Below, piece after piece: positions 6,586 to 14,785 of a stretch of 44,148 bases of DNA. Source of the DNA: an uncultured Clostridia bacterium (GTDB lineage: Bacteria > Bacillota > Clostridia > TANB77 > CAG-465); contig CARYZD010000011.1 in NCBI GenBank assembly GCA_949106495.1, forward strand, positions 1 to 44,148. The letters are read 5' to 3'. The position numbers and the translations under genes were made by a program. Position 1 is the stretch's first letter; the number at the start of each line of letters is the position of its first letter. The notes under the pieces were generated by a model. It searched no databases. It was not told the origin of the DNA and worked only from the letters and a program-made list of their open reading frames with translations.

Positions 6586-8220
6586 ATGATAAAGTACGAG
6601 GTATATGAAGGCGTTTTTGACATGGACTTTGCAGATACTTCTGCAACACTAGTTGACGCAACAGAAAAAGGAAGATTAAGAAATATTATAAATAATCTAG
6701 ATATGTATGCAGATAATATAAAGACTGTTACAGAAATTTACACAAATGTATTTTTAGATGAAAACATTTCATATTTTTTACCTAAGATAACTCAACAAGA
6801 TGTTTTTATGAGACATTTTCCAGAACTTTTTGTATATAACGAATATGGTGAAAATTTATTTAATTGCCAGCAAAATAGTAAATACCATAGATATAGTGTA
6901 TTTCATCATATAGTATCAAGTATAGAAAATGCTAATGTAACAGAAATATCTATTGCTGACTGGCAAAAAAAGATAATAAAGTGGACTATGTTTTTACATG
7001 ATATTGGAAAACCATATGTAAAAAAAGTATCTGATGATGGAGCAGAAAGCTTTGCAGGTCATGATGATAAGTCAGTAGAATTAGCTGATATAATATTAAA
7101 TAGATTTAATTTTACAGATGACGAGAAAAGAATAATATTAACATTAATTAAATATCATGATAAATATTTAAATATTGAAGAGGTTACACAAGAAAACTTA
7201 ACTTTCTTAGCAAAGGAATTAAATAATGATAGAGAACTATTTTATCTTTTAATAAATGTAAAAGATGCAGATGCAAAAGCAAAAAGTACAGAAGCATATA
7301 ATAATTTTAAATTAGTAAAAGATAAGTTTTATGAATTTGCTAATTCATATTTTGAGCAAGGTTCTAGAAAGAAAATTGAGATAAAAGAAGTTACTAGTGT
7401 AGAGAATCAAAAAGAAGAGGACGAAGTTCCAGAACAAGATTTAAAATTAACAAGTAAAGATATTAAAGAATTGATTGATGAAATTATTACTAAAAAGAAT
7501 ATTAGAGTTAAATATCAACCAATTATAGATTTAAAAACACAATCCGTTTATGGTTACGAAGCATTATCTCAAATTACTTCAACTAAAAAGATTAAAATAG
7601 AAAAATTACTTGAGGTAGCAAAAGATTATCATGATTATGATAAATTGCAGCAAGTTTTATTTACAAATGCTGTAGAACAATTTGAAAATATTGTAAATAG
7701 AGAATCTAATGTAATAATGGTAAATATTGATTATGATAGCTACATAAACTATGTAAATAAACCAAGAATATATGATATGATGGCAAGAAATAAAGTGGTT
7801 ATAGAATTTAAGAACTATGATAATAAAGATTTAACAGATATTCAAGAAACAATACAAACAATACATTTAAAGGGAGGAAAAGTCGCATTTGATAACTTTA
7901 AATTAAATAAGCTAAGTATTGAAGATATATGCTATTTAGATATAGATTATATAATTCCAGATATATCATTTGTAAAAGATATATATAAGGATTTTGAAAA
8001 GCAAAAATTTATAAATAGTTTAATAACTTATACTATATCAAAAGATATTAATTTAATTGCAGTTGGTGTTGAAAATAAAAAAATACTTGATACTTTAAAA
8101 CTTGTTGGAGTTAGAATGGTTCAAGGTTTCTATTTTGGAAAACCACTTACTGAAATTAATATGATAAATGACGATATATATAATTTATTAAATTCAGAAG
8201 AAGATCAATCTATAATGTAA
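6586..8220 (+). CDS. HD-domain protein with a degenerate C-terminal EAL domain
   Basis: A 544-residue cytosolic two-domain protein. The N-terminal half is an HD phosphohydrolase-type domain: HHIV (~107-110), FLHDIGKP (~136-143, the HD pair), FAGHDDKS (~156-163) and IKYHDKY (~188-194), so the metal ligands look intact. A charged linker (~260-300) leads to an EAL domain (~305-535) starting YQPIIDLK...YEAL. The EAL domain has lost catalytic residues: DDFG is FDNF, KID is IPD, and AEGVE is AVGVE. QGFYFGKPL is kept. It therefore probably binds rather than cleaves cyclic-di-GMP, and the HD half may act on a nucleotide or RNA substrate. ATG 6586 is preferred over TTG 6583 by distance from GAGAGG. 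Confidence 0.8.
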   Translation: MIKYEVYEGVFDMDFADTSATLVDATEKGRLRNIINNLDMYADNIKTVTEIYTNVFLDENISYFLPKITQQDVFMRHFPELFVYNEYGENLFNCQQNSKYHRYSVFHHIVSSIENANVTEISIADWQKKIIKWTMFLHDIGKPYVKKVSDDGAESFAGHDDKSVELADIILNRFNFTDDEKRIILTLIKYHDKYLNIEEVTQENLTFLAKELNNDRELFYLLINVKDADAKAKSTEAYNNFKLVKDKFYEFANSYFEQGSRKKIEIKEVTSVENQKEEDEVPEQDLKLTSKDIKELIDEIITKKNIRVKYQPIIDLKTQSVYGYEALSQITSTKKIKIEKLLEVAKDYHDYDKLQQVLFTNAVEQFENIVNRESNVIMVNIDYDSYINYVNKPRIYDMMARNKVVIEFKNYDNKDLTDIQETIQTIHLKGGKVAFDNFKLNKLSIEDICYLDIDYIIPDISFVKDIYKDFEKQKFINSLITYTISKDINLIAVGVENKKILDTLKLVGVRMVQGFYFGKPLTEINMINDDIYNLLNSEEDQSIM

Positions 8221-8221
8221 C

Positions 8222-8250
8222 AAAAAACAAGGATTTTTTCCTTGTTTTTT
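8222..8250 (+). terminator. intrinsic terminator of the HD-EAL gene
   Basis: The stem AAAAAACAAGGA/TCCTTGTTTTTT directly follows the stop codon and has a built-in T-run. Confidence 0.85.
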
Positions 8251-8276
8251 GTTGTAAAGTTTTTTGAAAAAAAGGG

Positions 8277-8305
8277 TTTACAAAATTGATTTTAAGAAAT
8301 ATAAT
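8277..8305 (+). promoter_or_regulatory. upstream vegetative-type promoter
   Basis: TTTACA (8277-8282), 17 bp, TATAAT (8300-8305). It would start transcription near 8312, about 165 nt before recA and outside the LexA box. It could be a second recA promoter or drive a short RNA; no ORF with a ribosome site lies in between. Confidence 0.5.
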
Positions 8306-8402
8306 AGAGTATATAAAAGGCTATCAAATGTAGTAATAAATAGCATTTCATTATATTTTTATATGTCGAAAAAATAATTTTAAAAATATTTTAAAATAAG
8401 TG

Positions 8403-8431
8403 TTGACAAACAAAAAAATTAATAGTATAAT
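8403..8431 (+). promoter_or_regulatory. recA promoter
   Basis: A perfect consensus: TTGACA (8403-8408), 17-bp spacer, TATAAT (8426-8431). The predicted start lies inside the SOS box. Confidence 0.9.
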
Positions 8432-8437
8432 GATAAA

Positions 8438-8451
8438 CGAACAAACGTTCT
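8438..8451 (+). promoter_or_regulatory. LexA (SOS) box of recA
   Basis: CGAACAAACGTTCT differs from the Gram-positive SOS box CGAACATATGTTCG at three positions and keeps both GAAC/GTTC half-sites. It begins 7 bp after the -10 element, so bound LexA would cover the transcription start. recA is therefore probably DNA-damage inducible here. Confidence 0.88.
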
Positions 8452-8475
8452 AAGACGTATAAGGGGGAGAAAATT

Positions 8476-9537
8476 ATGATATCTGAAGAAAGAAAAAAAG
8501 CACTAGACATAGCAATGGCTCAAATAGAAAAAAACTTTGGTAAAGGTGCAGTAATGAAATTAGGTGAGGTTGGAGATGTAAGCATTGATACAGTTCCATC
8601 TGGAGCTTTAAGCTTAGATATAGCACTTGGTATAGGAGGATTTCCTAGAGGAAGAATAATAGAAATCTTTGGACCTGAATCATCAGGTAAGACAACAGTA
8701 GCATTACATGCAATTGCTGAAGCACAAAAACAAGGCGGAATAGCAGCATTTATTGATGCAGAACATGCTTTAGATCCAGTATATGCAAGAAATTTAGGTG
8801 TTGATGTAGATAACTTAATTGTTGCTCAACCAGATACAGGAGAACAAGCACTAGAAATTGCAGAACAATTAGTAAGAAGTGGAGCAGTTGATATTATTAC
8901 TATTGACTCAGTTGCAGCACTTGTACCAAAAGCTGAAATAGATGGTGAAATGGGAGACTCACATGTTGGTTTACAAGCAAGACTTATGTCTCAAGCTTTA
9001 AGAAAATTAACAGGTGTTTTAAATAAATCAAATACAGTAGCAATATTTATTAACCAGTTACGTGAAAAGGTTGGTATAATGTTTGGAAATCCAGAGACAA
9101 CTCCTGGTGGTAGAGCATTAAAATTCTATGCTTCTGTAAGACTTGACGTTAGAAAACAAGAAGCAATAAAAATAAATGGAGAAGTAATGGGAACTAGAAC
9201 TAAAGTTAAAGTTGTTAAAAATAAAGTTGCACCTCCATTTAGAGAAGCTATTTTTGATATTGTATATGGTAAAGGTATCTCAAATGAAGGTTGTGTATTA
9301 GATTTAGCAACAGATATGAGTATTGTAGATAAGAGTGGTGCATGGTTTGCATACAATGGTCAAAAAATAGGGCAAGGAAGAGAAAATGCTAAAGCATTCT
9401 TAACTCAAAATCCTGAAATTATGAAAGAAATAGAAAGTAAAGTTAGAGAAAACTTTAATTTAGCTTTTGAAAATAGTATGACTGGAAATGTAGAATCAGA
9501 AGATGAAGATACAGAAGAATTTTTAGATGAAGAATAA
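8476..9537 (+). CDS. recA: RecA recombinase
   Basis: A 353-residue RecA, usual length. Walker A GPESSGKT (~66-73), Walker B with IITIDSVAALVPKAEIDGEMGD (~140-161), the L2-region FINQLREKVGIMFGNPETTPGGRALKFYASVRLD, and an acidic C-terminal tail (ESEDEDTEEFLDEE) are all present. It forms ATP-dependent filaments on single-stranded DNA for recombination and LexA cleavage. The start follows a GGGGGAGA site. recX, its modulator, lies 257 bp downstream beyond a terminator. Confidence 0.98.
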   Translation: MISEERKKALDIAMAQIEKNFGKGAVMKLGEVGDVSIDTVPSGALSLDIALGIGGFPRGRIIEIFGPESSGKTTVALHAIAEAQKQGGIAAFIDAEHALDPVYARNLGVDVDNLIVAQPDTGEQALEIAEQLVRSGAVDIITIDSVAALVPKAEIDGEMGDSHVGLQARLMSQALRKLTGVLNKSNTVAIFINQLREKVGIMFGNPETTPGGRALKFYASVRLDVRKQEAIKINGEVMGTRTKVKVVKNKVAPPFREAIFDIVYGKGISNEGCVLDLATDMSIVDKSGAWFAYNGQKIGQGRENAKAFLTQNPEIMKEIESKVRENFNLAFENSMTGNVESEDEDTEEFLDEE

Positions 9538-9544
9538 TATTAAT

Positions 9545-9572
9545 AAAGACGCATGAAAATGCGTCTTTTAAA
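9545..9572 (+). terminator. recA terminator
   Basis: The stem AAAGACGCAT/ATGCGTCTTT with a GAAA tetraloop (9545-9568) is followed by TTAAAA. The U-run is short, so read-through towards recX is possible. Confidence 0.7.
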
Positions 9573-9784
9573 AGCTTGTGATAGTATATTATATAGATTT
9601 TAATTTGATTGAATTTGACCAAATTAAAACTGAATATGGAAAAAATTCCGCCAAAAGATTAATAAGACTAAATAATTCAGTAAGAAGACAAATGAAAGTA
9701 TAAAAAGATAATAAAATTATAAAAAAATTAGAGACATTGAAAAATCAAGTGAATAATGATATAAAATTATTAAATGAAGATTAA
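9572..9784 (+). pseudogene. possible remnant of a small gene between recA and recX
   Basis: One frame is open from 9572 to TAA 9782-9784 except for a single internal TAA at 9701-9703. It reads ...YYIDFNLIEFDQIKTEYG..., ending RRQMKV before the stop, then KDNKIIKKLETLKNQVNNDIKLLNED. The composition, basic then amphipathic Lys/Asn/Leu-rich, looks protein-like. There is no ribosome site and only a possible GTG at 9578. It ends 10 bp before the recX start. It is either a gene killed by one nonsense change or chance openness in AT-rich DNA. No family is recognised. Confidence 0.3.
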
Positions 9785-9794
9785 GGAGAATATT

Positions 9795-10214
9795 ATGAAT
9801 TTTGATGAAGCAAAAGAAAAAGCTGTTAGATATTTAGTACTTCAGCTAAGAACAGAGGAAGAAGTTAAAAACAAACTAAAAAAAATAGATGTGCAAGAAG
9901 ATATAATTATTGAAGTAACAGAATATTTAAAAAGTATAGGATATATAGATGATGTTAAGTATATAGAAGCGTATTTAAGACAATGTATAAGTATTCCTAA
10001 GTATTCAGTTTACGAGATAAAAATGAAACTTAAACAAAAAGGAATAAGTAAAAGTCTATTATCAGAAAAACTTAAAGAGTTTGATAGTTATAATTATGAG
10101 AAAGCACTTGTAAATAAGCTATTAAATGGCAAGCTTAAAAATATGGAATCATTAAAGCAAAAAGCATATTTATATAGAAGAGGATTTAATATTTCAAATA
10201 TGTATGATGAATAA
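9795..10214 (+). CDS. recX: RecX family regulatory protein
   Basis: A 139-residue RecX, a helical-repeat protein that binds RecA filaments and inhibits or modulates them. Family motifs include the N-terminal EAKEKAVRYLVLQLRTEEEVKNKL (Ala/Arg-rich first repeat, R-T/S-x-x-E) and the central YIDDVKYIEAYLRQ, the conserved 'GYIDD..YA' position. The C-terminal repeat carries KQKAYLYRRGF. ATG 9795 follows TAAGGAG at an 8-bp spacing; an upstream ATG at 9774 lacks a site. It lies near recA, as in many bacteria. Confidence 0.85.
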   Translation: MNFDEAKEKAVRYLVLQLRTEEEVKNKLKKIDVQEDIIIEVTEYLKSIGYIDDVKYIEAYLRQCISIPKYSVYEIKMKLKQKGISKSLLSEKLKEFDSYNYEKALVNKLLNGKLKNMESLKQKAYLYRRGFNISNMYDE

Positions 10215-10220
10215 ATTTAC

Positions 10221-10249
10221 TTGCAAAAAATTATTATAAAGTATATAAT
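10221..10249 (+). promoter_or_regulatory. promoter of deoD-scpA
   Basis: TTGCAA (10221-10226), 17 bp, TATAAT (10244-10249), 25 bp before the deoD start. It has the same ACTTGCAA -35 octamer as at 6523 and 14321. Confidence 0.8.
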
Positions 10250-10274
10250 CTAGTTATATTTTAGGAGGAATAGT

Positions 10275-11024
10275 ATGAAAATTAATACACCAACACCACA
10301 TAATGAAGCTAAACTTGGAGAAATAGCTAAAACAGTTTTAATGCCAGGAGACCCATTAAGAGCAAAATATATTGCAGAAAACTTTTTAGAAGATGCAAAA
10401 TTATATAATAATGTTAGAGGAATGCTTGGATATACAGGAAAATATAAAGGAGTAACAGTTTCTGTTCAAGGAAGTGGAATGGGAGTTCCTTCAATGGGAA
10501 TATATTCAAAAGAATTATTTGAAGGATATGATGTAGATAATATAATACGTATAGGTAGTGCAGGCTCACTAGATAATGATAATGCAAGTGAAGTATGTAA
10601 AAGTATAGATTTAGGAGACATAATAGTAGCAGAGGATGTTGAAACAGATTCAAATTATATAGAAGCAAATGAATATGATATATTTCCAGCAGCATCATTA
10701 AAACTTTTAGATATAGCAAAAGAGAAGAGTAAAAATATGAGTAATGTAAAATATGGTACTGTTTATACATCAGATACGTTTTATATGGAAAATAGATTAC
10801 TTGAGGCTATGTCAAAAAAAGATGTATTAGGTGTAGAAATGGAAACACTTGCACTTTACACCAATGCACAAGTTGCAAATAAAAATGCATTAGCATTATT
10901 TACAGTTACAGATAAATTATTAAGGGGAATTTCTGTACCAGCACAAGATAGACAAACAGGCTTAAATTCAATGATAACTTTAGCATTAGATATAGCATAT
11001 GAATTAGAAAAGGATAGAAAATAA
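10275..11024 (+). CDS. deoD: purine nucleoside phosphorylase, DeoD type
   Basis: A 249-residue hexameric-type phosphorylase that splits purine (deoxy)nucleosides with phosphate in salvage. MPGDPLRAKYIAE (phosphate-binding), GSGMGVPSMGIYSKEL, IRIGSAGSL and GVEMETLALYTNA (ribose-contacting Met-Glu) are in the right order. The catalytic Asp region is FTVTDKLL. A small insertion of extra residues (NDNASEVCKSI) sits after GSAGSL compared with usual ~235-residue members. It is preceded by TAGGAGG and is the first gene of a tight pair with scpA (1-bp gap). Confidence 0.95.
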   Translation: MKINTPTPHNEAKLGEIAKTVLMPGDPLRAKYIAENFLEDAKLYNNVRGMLGYTGKYKGVTVSVQGSGMGVPSMGIYSKELFEGYDVDNIIRIGSAGSLDNDNASEVCKSIDLGDIIVAEDVETDSNYIEANEYDIFPAASLKLLDIAKEKSKNMSNVKYGTVYTSDTFYMENRLLEAMSKKDVLGVEMETLALYTNAQVANKNALALFTVTDKLLRGISVPAQDRQTGLNSMITLALDIAYELEKDRK

Positions 11025-11025
11025 T

Positions 11026-11811
11026 ATGAGTATTGAAAAAATAGAAGACTTTAAATTTAATATAGCTAATTTTGAAGGCCCACTAGATTTGTTATTATAT
11101 TTAATATCTAAAAATAAAAAAGATATTTTTGAGATTTCTTTAAGTGAGCTTACAGATGAATATGTTGCATATCTTCAAGAAATGAATGAAAATAATATTG
11201 AGGTTGCATCAGAATTTGTTGTTATGGCAGCTACCCTTTTAGACGTTAAAGCGAGAAAGCTTTTACCACAACTTGAAGATGAAGAAGAAGAGGAACAAAT
11301 ATCTGAGGAAGAAATACTTAGAAGAATTTCTCAATATAAAATATATAAGGAAGCTTCAGAAAAAATAAATGAAATGTATAAAGAAAATTTTGGTTCTTTT
11401 GTTAAATCATTTGAAAAAATAAAATTCAATAAAAAAATCGAATATACAGGAGAAAAATTTACTAAAGATCAAATATCCAATTTATATTCAGATATTTTGT
11501 TTAGAAATCAAAATAAAATAAACAAACAAGCAAAAGAAATAGAAAAAATTGCTGTATATGAAAAATATACTGTACAAGATAAAGTAAAACAGATTGTTGG
11601 ATATTTAAATCAAAATAAAAATATGGTATTTAACAATGTATTTAACTCTTCTTGTGATAATGTAGAAGTTGTTACAGCATTTTTAGGAGTACTTGAACTT
11701 GGAAGAATGAAGCAAGTAGATATTGAACAAAAATATTTATTTTCAGATATAAATGTTACAAGAAAAAATAATTGTGAGATAAATATAGATACATCAACTC
11801 TAAATTATTAA
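11026..11811 (+). CDS. scpA: segregation and condensation protein A
   Basis: A 261-residue kleisin. The N-terminal signature FEGPLDLLLYLISKNKKDIFEI is diagnostic, followed by DEYVAYLQ and ASEFVVMAATLLDVKARKLLP, an acidic linker, and a C-terminal winged-helix segment (VVTAFLGVLELGRMKQVDIEQ). ScpA bridges SMC heads together with ScpB in chromosome condensation. scpB, usually next to it, is absent from this window. It begins 1 bp after the deoD stop with no site of its own, so translational coupling is likely. Confidence 0.95.
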   Translation: MSIEKIEDFKFNIANFEGPLDLLLYLISKNKKDIFEISLSELTDEYVAYLQEMNENNIEVASEFVVMAATLLDVKARKLLPQLEDEEEEEQISEEEILRRISQYKIYKEASEKINEMYKENFGSFVKSFEKIKFNKKIEYTGEKFTKDQISNLYSDILFRNQNKINKQAKEIEKIAVYEKYTVQDKVKQIVGYLNQNKNMVFNNVFNSSCDNVEVVTAFLGVLELGRMKQVDIEQKYLFSDINVTRKNNCEINIDTSTLNY

Positions 11812-11845
11812 GAGATTTTCAATTAAATTTGAAAGTCTCTTTTTT
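11811..11845 (+). terminator. intrinsic terminator of deoD-scpA
   Basis: AGAGATTTTCAA pairs with TTTGAAAGTCTCT (with a bulge), followed by TTTTTT. Confidence 0.8.
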
Positions 11846-11893
11846 GTTATATAATTTTTTTTCATGCATATATATTAATTAGGAGGGATAAAA

Positions 11894-12145
11894 ATGTTAA
11901 GATGCATAGGAAAAAATATTATAGTAGAATTAAGTAACCAAAATGAATATGAGAAGAATGGAATTATAATTAAGAGTAATAATTCTCTAAATCTAATAGG
12001 AAATGTTATTTGTGTAGGAAATGAAGTAATGGAAATAAAAGTTGGAGATAAAGTTATATATAGTCAGAGCGATGCCAAAAAAATCATATATGAAAGTAAT
12101 GAATATTATGTTTTAAATGAAAAAGATATTCTAGCAATAATATAA
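11894..12145 (+). CDS. groES: divergent GroES co-chaperonin
   Basis: An 83-residue Cpn10. It is shorter and more divergent than the usual ~94 residues but keeps the beta-barrel order: an N-terminal strand, an abbreviated mobile loop (KNGIIIKSN where a KTxxGIxLP motif is normal), VICVGNEVMEIKVGDKVIY, and a C-terminal YYVLNEKDILAII. The loop that contacts GroEL is atypical. No CIRCE inverted repeat is present upstream, only TAGGAGGG before the start. It lies directly upstream of groEL (13-bp gap) and probably serves that partner. Confidence 0.88.
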   Translation: MLRCIGKNIIVELSNQNEYEKNGIIIKSNNSLNLIGNVICVGNEVMEIKVGDKVIYSQSDAKKIIYESNEYYVLNEKDILAII

Positions 12146-12158
12146 GGTGGTGTAAATT

Positions 12159-13739
12159 ATGAAAAAAATATTATATGGAAATGATGCTAAAGAGGCAATC
12201 TTAAGAGGTGTAGATAAACTTGGCAATGCTGTAAATATAACTTTAGGTCCAAAAGGTAAAAATGTAGCTTTAAAAAGTGAATATTCATCTCCAGTAATAA
12301 TAAATGATGGAGTTTCAATTGCAAAAGAAGTTGTTCTTCAAGATGAAATTGAAAATTTAGGAGCAGAATTATTAAAAGAGGTGGCATTAAAAACTAATGA
12401 TATTGCAGGAGATGGAACAACAACTGCAACAGTGCTTGCACAAAGTATGGTAAAAGAAGGAATGAAAAATATAACTGCAGGTGCTAATCCAGTACAAATT
12501 AGAAATGGAATGAATAAAACTTTAAAAGAAGCGGTAAAGAGTATTAAGGAGATATCTCAAAAAATAGAGTCTAATGAACAAATAAAAGAAATAGCTGTTA
12601 TTTCTTCTGGGGATTTAGAAATTGGAAAATTAATATATGAAGCAATAGATATGATAGGTAAAGAAGGAGTAATAACTGTAGATGAATCAAAAACTACAGA
12701 AACAAATCTTAATATAGTTGAAGGCTTAAAATTAAATAGTGGATATATTTCATCTTATATGGTTGCAGACAATATGAATATGGAAGAAGTGCTTGAAAAT
12801 CCATACATTTTAATTACAAATAAAAAAATTGTAAATGTCCAAGAAATATTACCTATAATAGAAAAGGTATCTAAAACTAGTAGACCACTTGTTTTAATAG
12901 TTGAGGATATAGAAGGAGAAGCTTTAGCAACATTGATAGTAAATAAAATGAGAGGTACATTTAATTCTATAGCAATAAAAGCTCCAAGTTTTGGTGAAGG
13001 AAGAAGAGAGATTCTTGAAGATATTTCAATAGCAACTGGTGGGAAGTTTATAGATGAGGAAATACAATTAGATTTAAAAGAACTTGAACTTGATGATTTA
13101 GGCTCTGCAAAAAGTGTAAAAGTGTCAAAAGATAGTACAATAATTTTAAGAGGATGTGGAAAAGAAGAAATTATAACTAAAAAAATAGAAGAGACTAAAA
13201 CAAGTATATTATCTGAGGCAAATGAGAGTGAGATAAGTAGATTAAGAAGAAGGCTTGCAAGACTTCTTGGAGGAGTTGCAGTAATAGAAGTAGGAGCAGC
13301 GACTCAGACAGAATTAAATGAGAAAAAATTAAGAATAGAAGATGCACTTTCTGCTACAAGAGCAGCAATAGAAGAGGGTATTGTTGATGGTGGAGGTAGA
13401 GCTTATATTACTGTTGCAAATAAAATAAGAGGATTTGTTAATAGCTTAAAAGAGGAAGAACGTGTTGGTGGAAATATAGTTTTAAAAGCTTTAGAAAAAC
13501 CATTATATTATATTGCAGAAAATGCGGGTCAAAATGGTGATATAGTTGTTGAAAAAGTTAAAGAAAATAAAGAAGGACTTGGATATAATGCTAACCAAAA
13601 TATATTGGTTAATATGAAAGATGAAGGAATAATTGATCCTACTAAAGTTACAAGAACAGCACTTGAAAATGCAGTATCAATCTCTTCAATGATTTTAACA
13701 ACAGATGCAGCAATTTGTAGTATAGAAAATGAAAAATAA
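12159..13739 (+). CDS. groEL: divergent GroEL chaperonin
   Basis: A 526-residue Cpn60. ATP-site signatures are kept: TLGPKGKNV, INDGVSIAKE, DGTTTATVLAQ and the catalytic Asp in RIEDALSATRAAIEEG. Several strongly conserved positions differ: GIVDGGGRA instead of GIVAGGGxA, KAPSFGEGRRE instead of KAPGFGDRRK, and the C-terminus ends SIENEK without the Gly-Gly-Met tail. With the atypical GroES and the lack of CIRCE, this may be a specialised second chaperonin, or the lineage's only but fast-evolving one. RBS is AAGGTGGTG. Confidence 0.95.
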   Translation: MKKILYGNDAKEAILRGVDKLGNAVNITLGPKGKNVALKSEYSSPVIINDGVSIAKEVVLQDEIENLGAELLKEVALKTNDIAGDGTTTATVLAQSMVKEGMKNITAGANPVQIRNGMNKTLKEAVKSIKEISQKIESNEQIKEIAVISSGDLEIGKLIYEAIDMIGKEGVITVDESKTTETNLNIVEGLKLNSGYISSYMVADNMNMEEVLENPYILITNKKIVNVQEILPIIEKVSKTSRPLVLIVEDIEGEALATLIVNKMRGTFNSIAIKAPSFGEGRREILEDISIATGGKFIDEEIQLDLKELELDDLGSAKSVKVSKDSTIILRGCGKEEIITKKIEETKTSILSEANESEISRLRRRLARLLGGVAVIEVGAATQTELNEKKLRIEDALSATRAAIEEGIVDGGGRAYITVANKIRGFVNSLKEEERVGGNIVLKALEKPLYYIAENAGQNGDIVVEKVKENKEGLGYNANQNILVNMKDEGIIDPTKVTRTALENAVSISSMILTTDAAICSIENEK

Positions 13740-13743
13740 TATA

Positions 13744-13775
13744 AAGAGGTGTACTTTGAAAGTACACCTCTAATT
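13744..13775. terminator. hairpin between groEL and the convergent membrane-protein gene
   Basis: AGAGGTGTACT pairs with AGTACACCTCT, followed by a weakly T-rich tail (TAATTTTC). It probably serves both converging transcripts. Confidence 0.65.
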
Positions 13776-13777
13776 TT

Positions 13778-14224
13778 CTATAATTTAGATAAATTAATAA
13801 CATTAGTACATCCAGCAATTATTGAGAGAGCTAAATATACGATTAATGCAAGTGAAGATAATATGAATGCTATTTTAGTAATAACATTTCTGCTATCTTT
13901 TTTCATTGATTTTTTAGATAAAATAAATGCTGGAACTACTAATACATATGAAAATATAATTTGCTTAAAAATTAATGGTATAGATATAATATCAAGTATA
14001 ATAGATATTATAGAAATTAATTTTATTTTTTCTTTATTAATTTTAATTACATTTGATATATTCATAGTTATTATTAATAAAATAACACCAATTAATCCAG
14101 GAATAAGTCCATGATTATTATTTTTTATTATTATAAATGTACAAAATATAGCAAACAATACTAAAAATAATGTTACTAATTTTATAATAAGATTTTTTTC
14201 TTTAGTGTTTACATTTTCTCTCAT
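13778..14224 (-). CDS. small polytopic membrane protein of unknown function
   Basis: A 148-residue protein with about four to five hydrophobic segments (LVTLFLVLFAIFCTFIII, LIPGLIGVILLIITM, a long double segment IISIILDIISIPLIF...IIFSYVLVVPAFIL, and IAFILSSLALIVYLALSIIAG) and lysine-rich loops. ATG at 14224 is preceded by AAGAGGTG at 7 bp; a longer frame to 14275 has no site. The opposite-strand frame over the same bases is hydrophobic only because it mirrors this gene. I do not recognise a family. Confidence 0.75.
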   Translation of the reverse strand: MRENVNTKEKNLIIKLVTLFLVLFAIFCTFIIIKNNNHGLIPGLIGVILLIITMNISNVIKINKEKIKLISIISIILDIISIPLIFKQIIFSYVLVVPAFILSKKSMKKDSRNVITKIAFILSSLALIVYLALSIIAGCTNVINLSKL

Positions 14225-14322
14225 AATTAACACCTCTTTTGAAAGTATTATATTATATAAATTTGTCAAAGTCAAATATAACTCGTACTGAAAGAAAGCA
14301 ATACAGTTATAATCAATTATAC

Positions 14323-14351
14323 TTGCAAATATTAATAAATTAAGATATAAT
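14323..14351 (+). promoter_or_regulatory. promoter of mrnC
   Basis: TTGCAA (14323-14328), 17 bp, TATAAT (14346-14351), again with the ACTTGCAA octamer. Confidence 0.8.
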
Positions 14352-14378
14352 ATTATGTATATAAAGTAGGAGAAAAAT

Positions 14379-14774
14379 ATGGAAGAATATATAGAGAATA
14401 TAGATATTCAAACTGTTCCTGCACAAACATTAGCATTTATTGGAGATGCTGTGTATAATGTTTATATAAGAAGTTATTTAGCAAGTATTTCGACAGCTAA
14501 AGCTGGGGCATTACATAAACTTTCAATAAAGTATGTAAGTGCTAAGGGACAATCTAAAATTATGGATAATATAATGGACATGCTATCTGAAGAGGAATTA
14601 GCAGTATATAAAAGAGGTAGAAATACAAATATAGCAACAGTTTCAAAGCATGTTGATGTAATAGAGTATAAAAAAGCTACTGGTTTTGAATGTTTAATAG
14701 GTTATTTATATGTAATGAAAAATAATAATAGATTAGATACAATAGTTAGAAAATGTATTGAAATATTTGAGTAG
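14379..14774 (+). CDS. mrnC: Mini-ribonuclease III
   Basis: A 131-residue RNase III catalytic domain without a double-stranded-RNA-binding domain, which defines Mini-III (MrnC). It matures 23S rRNA precursor ends in Firmicutes. LAFIGDAVYNVYIR carries the catalytic Asp, LHKLSIKYVSAKGQSKI is family-specific, KRGRNTN follows, and the C-terminal FECLIGYLY contains the second catalytic acid. It is more often found next to cysS/trmH; here it is paired with an unknown gene 11 bp downstream. Confidence 0.93.
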   Translation: MEEYIENIDIQTVPAQTLAFIGDAVYNVYIRSYLASISTAKAGALHKLSIKYVSAKGQSKIMDNIMDMLSEEELAVYKRGRNTNIATVSKHVDVIEYKKATGFECLIGYLYVMKNNNRLDTIVRKCIEIFE

Positions 14775-14785
14775 GAGGATAGTTT

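Noticed and set aside
9774..9794. Upstream ATG for recX at 9774
   Set aside because: No ribosome site lies in front of it, whereas TAAGGAG is correctly spaced to ATG 9795, where family similarity also begins.
13749..14114. 121-codon hydrophobic frame on the plus strand after groEL
   Set aside because: It starts inside the groEL terminator without a ribosome site and lies opposite a minus-strand membrane protein that has a proper GAGGTG site; its hydrophobicity mirrors that gene.
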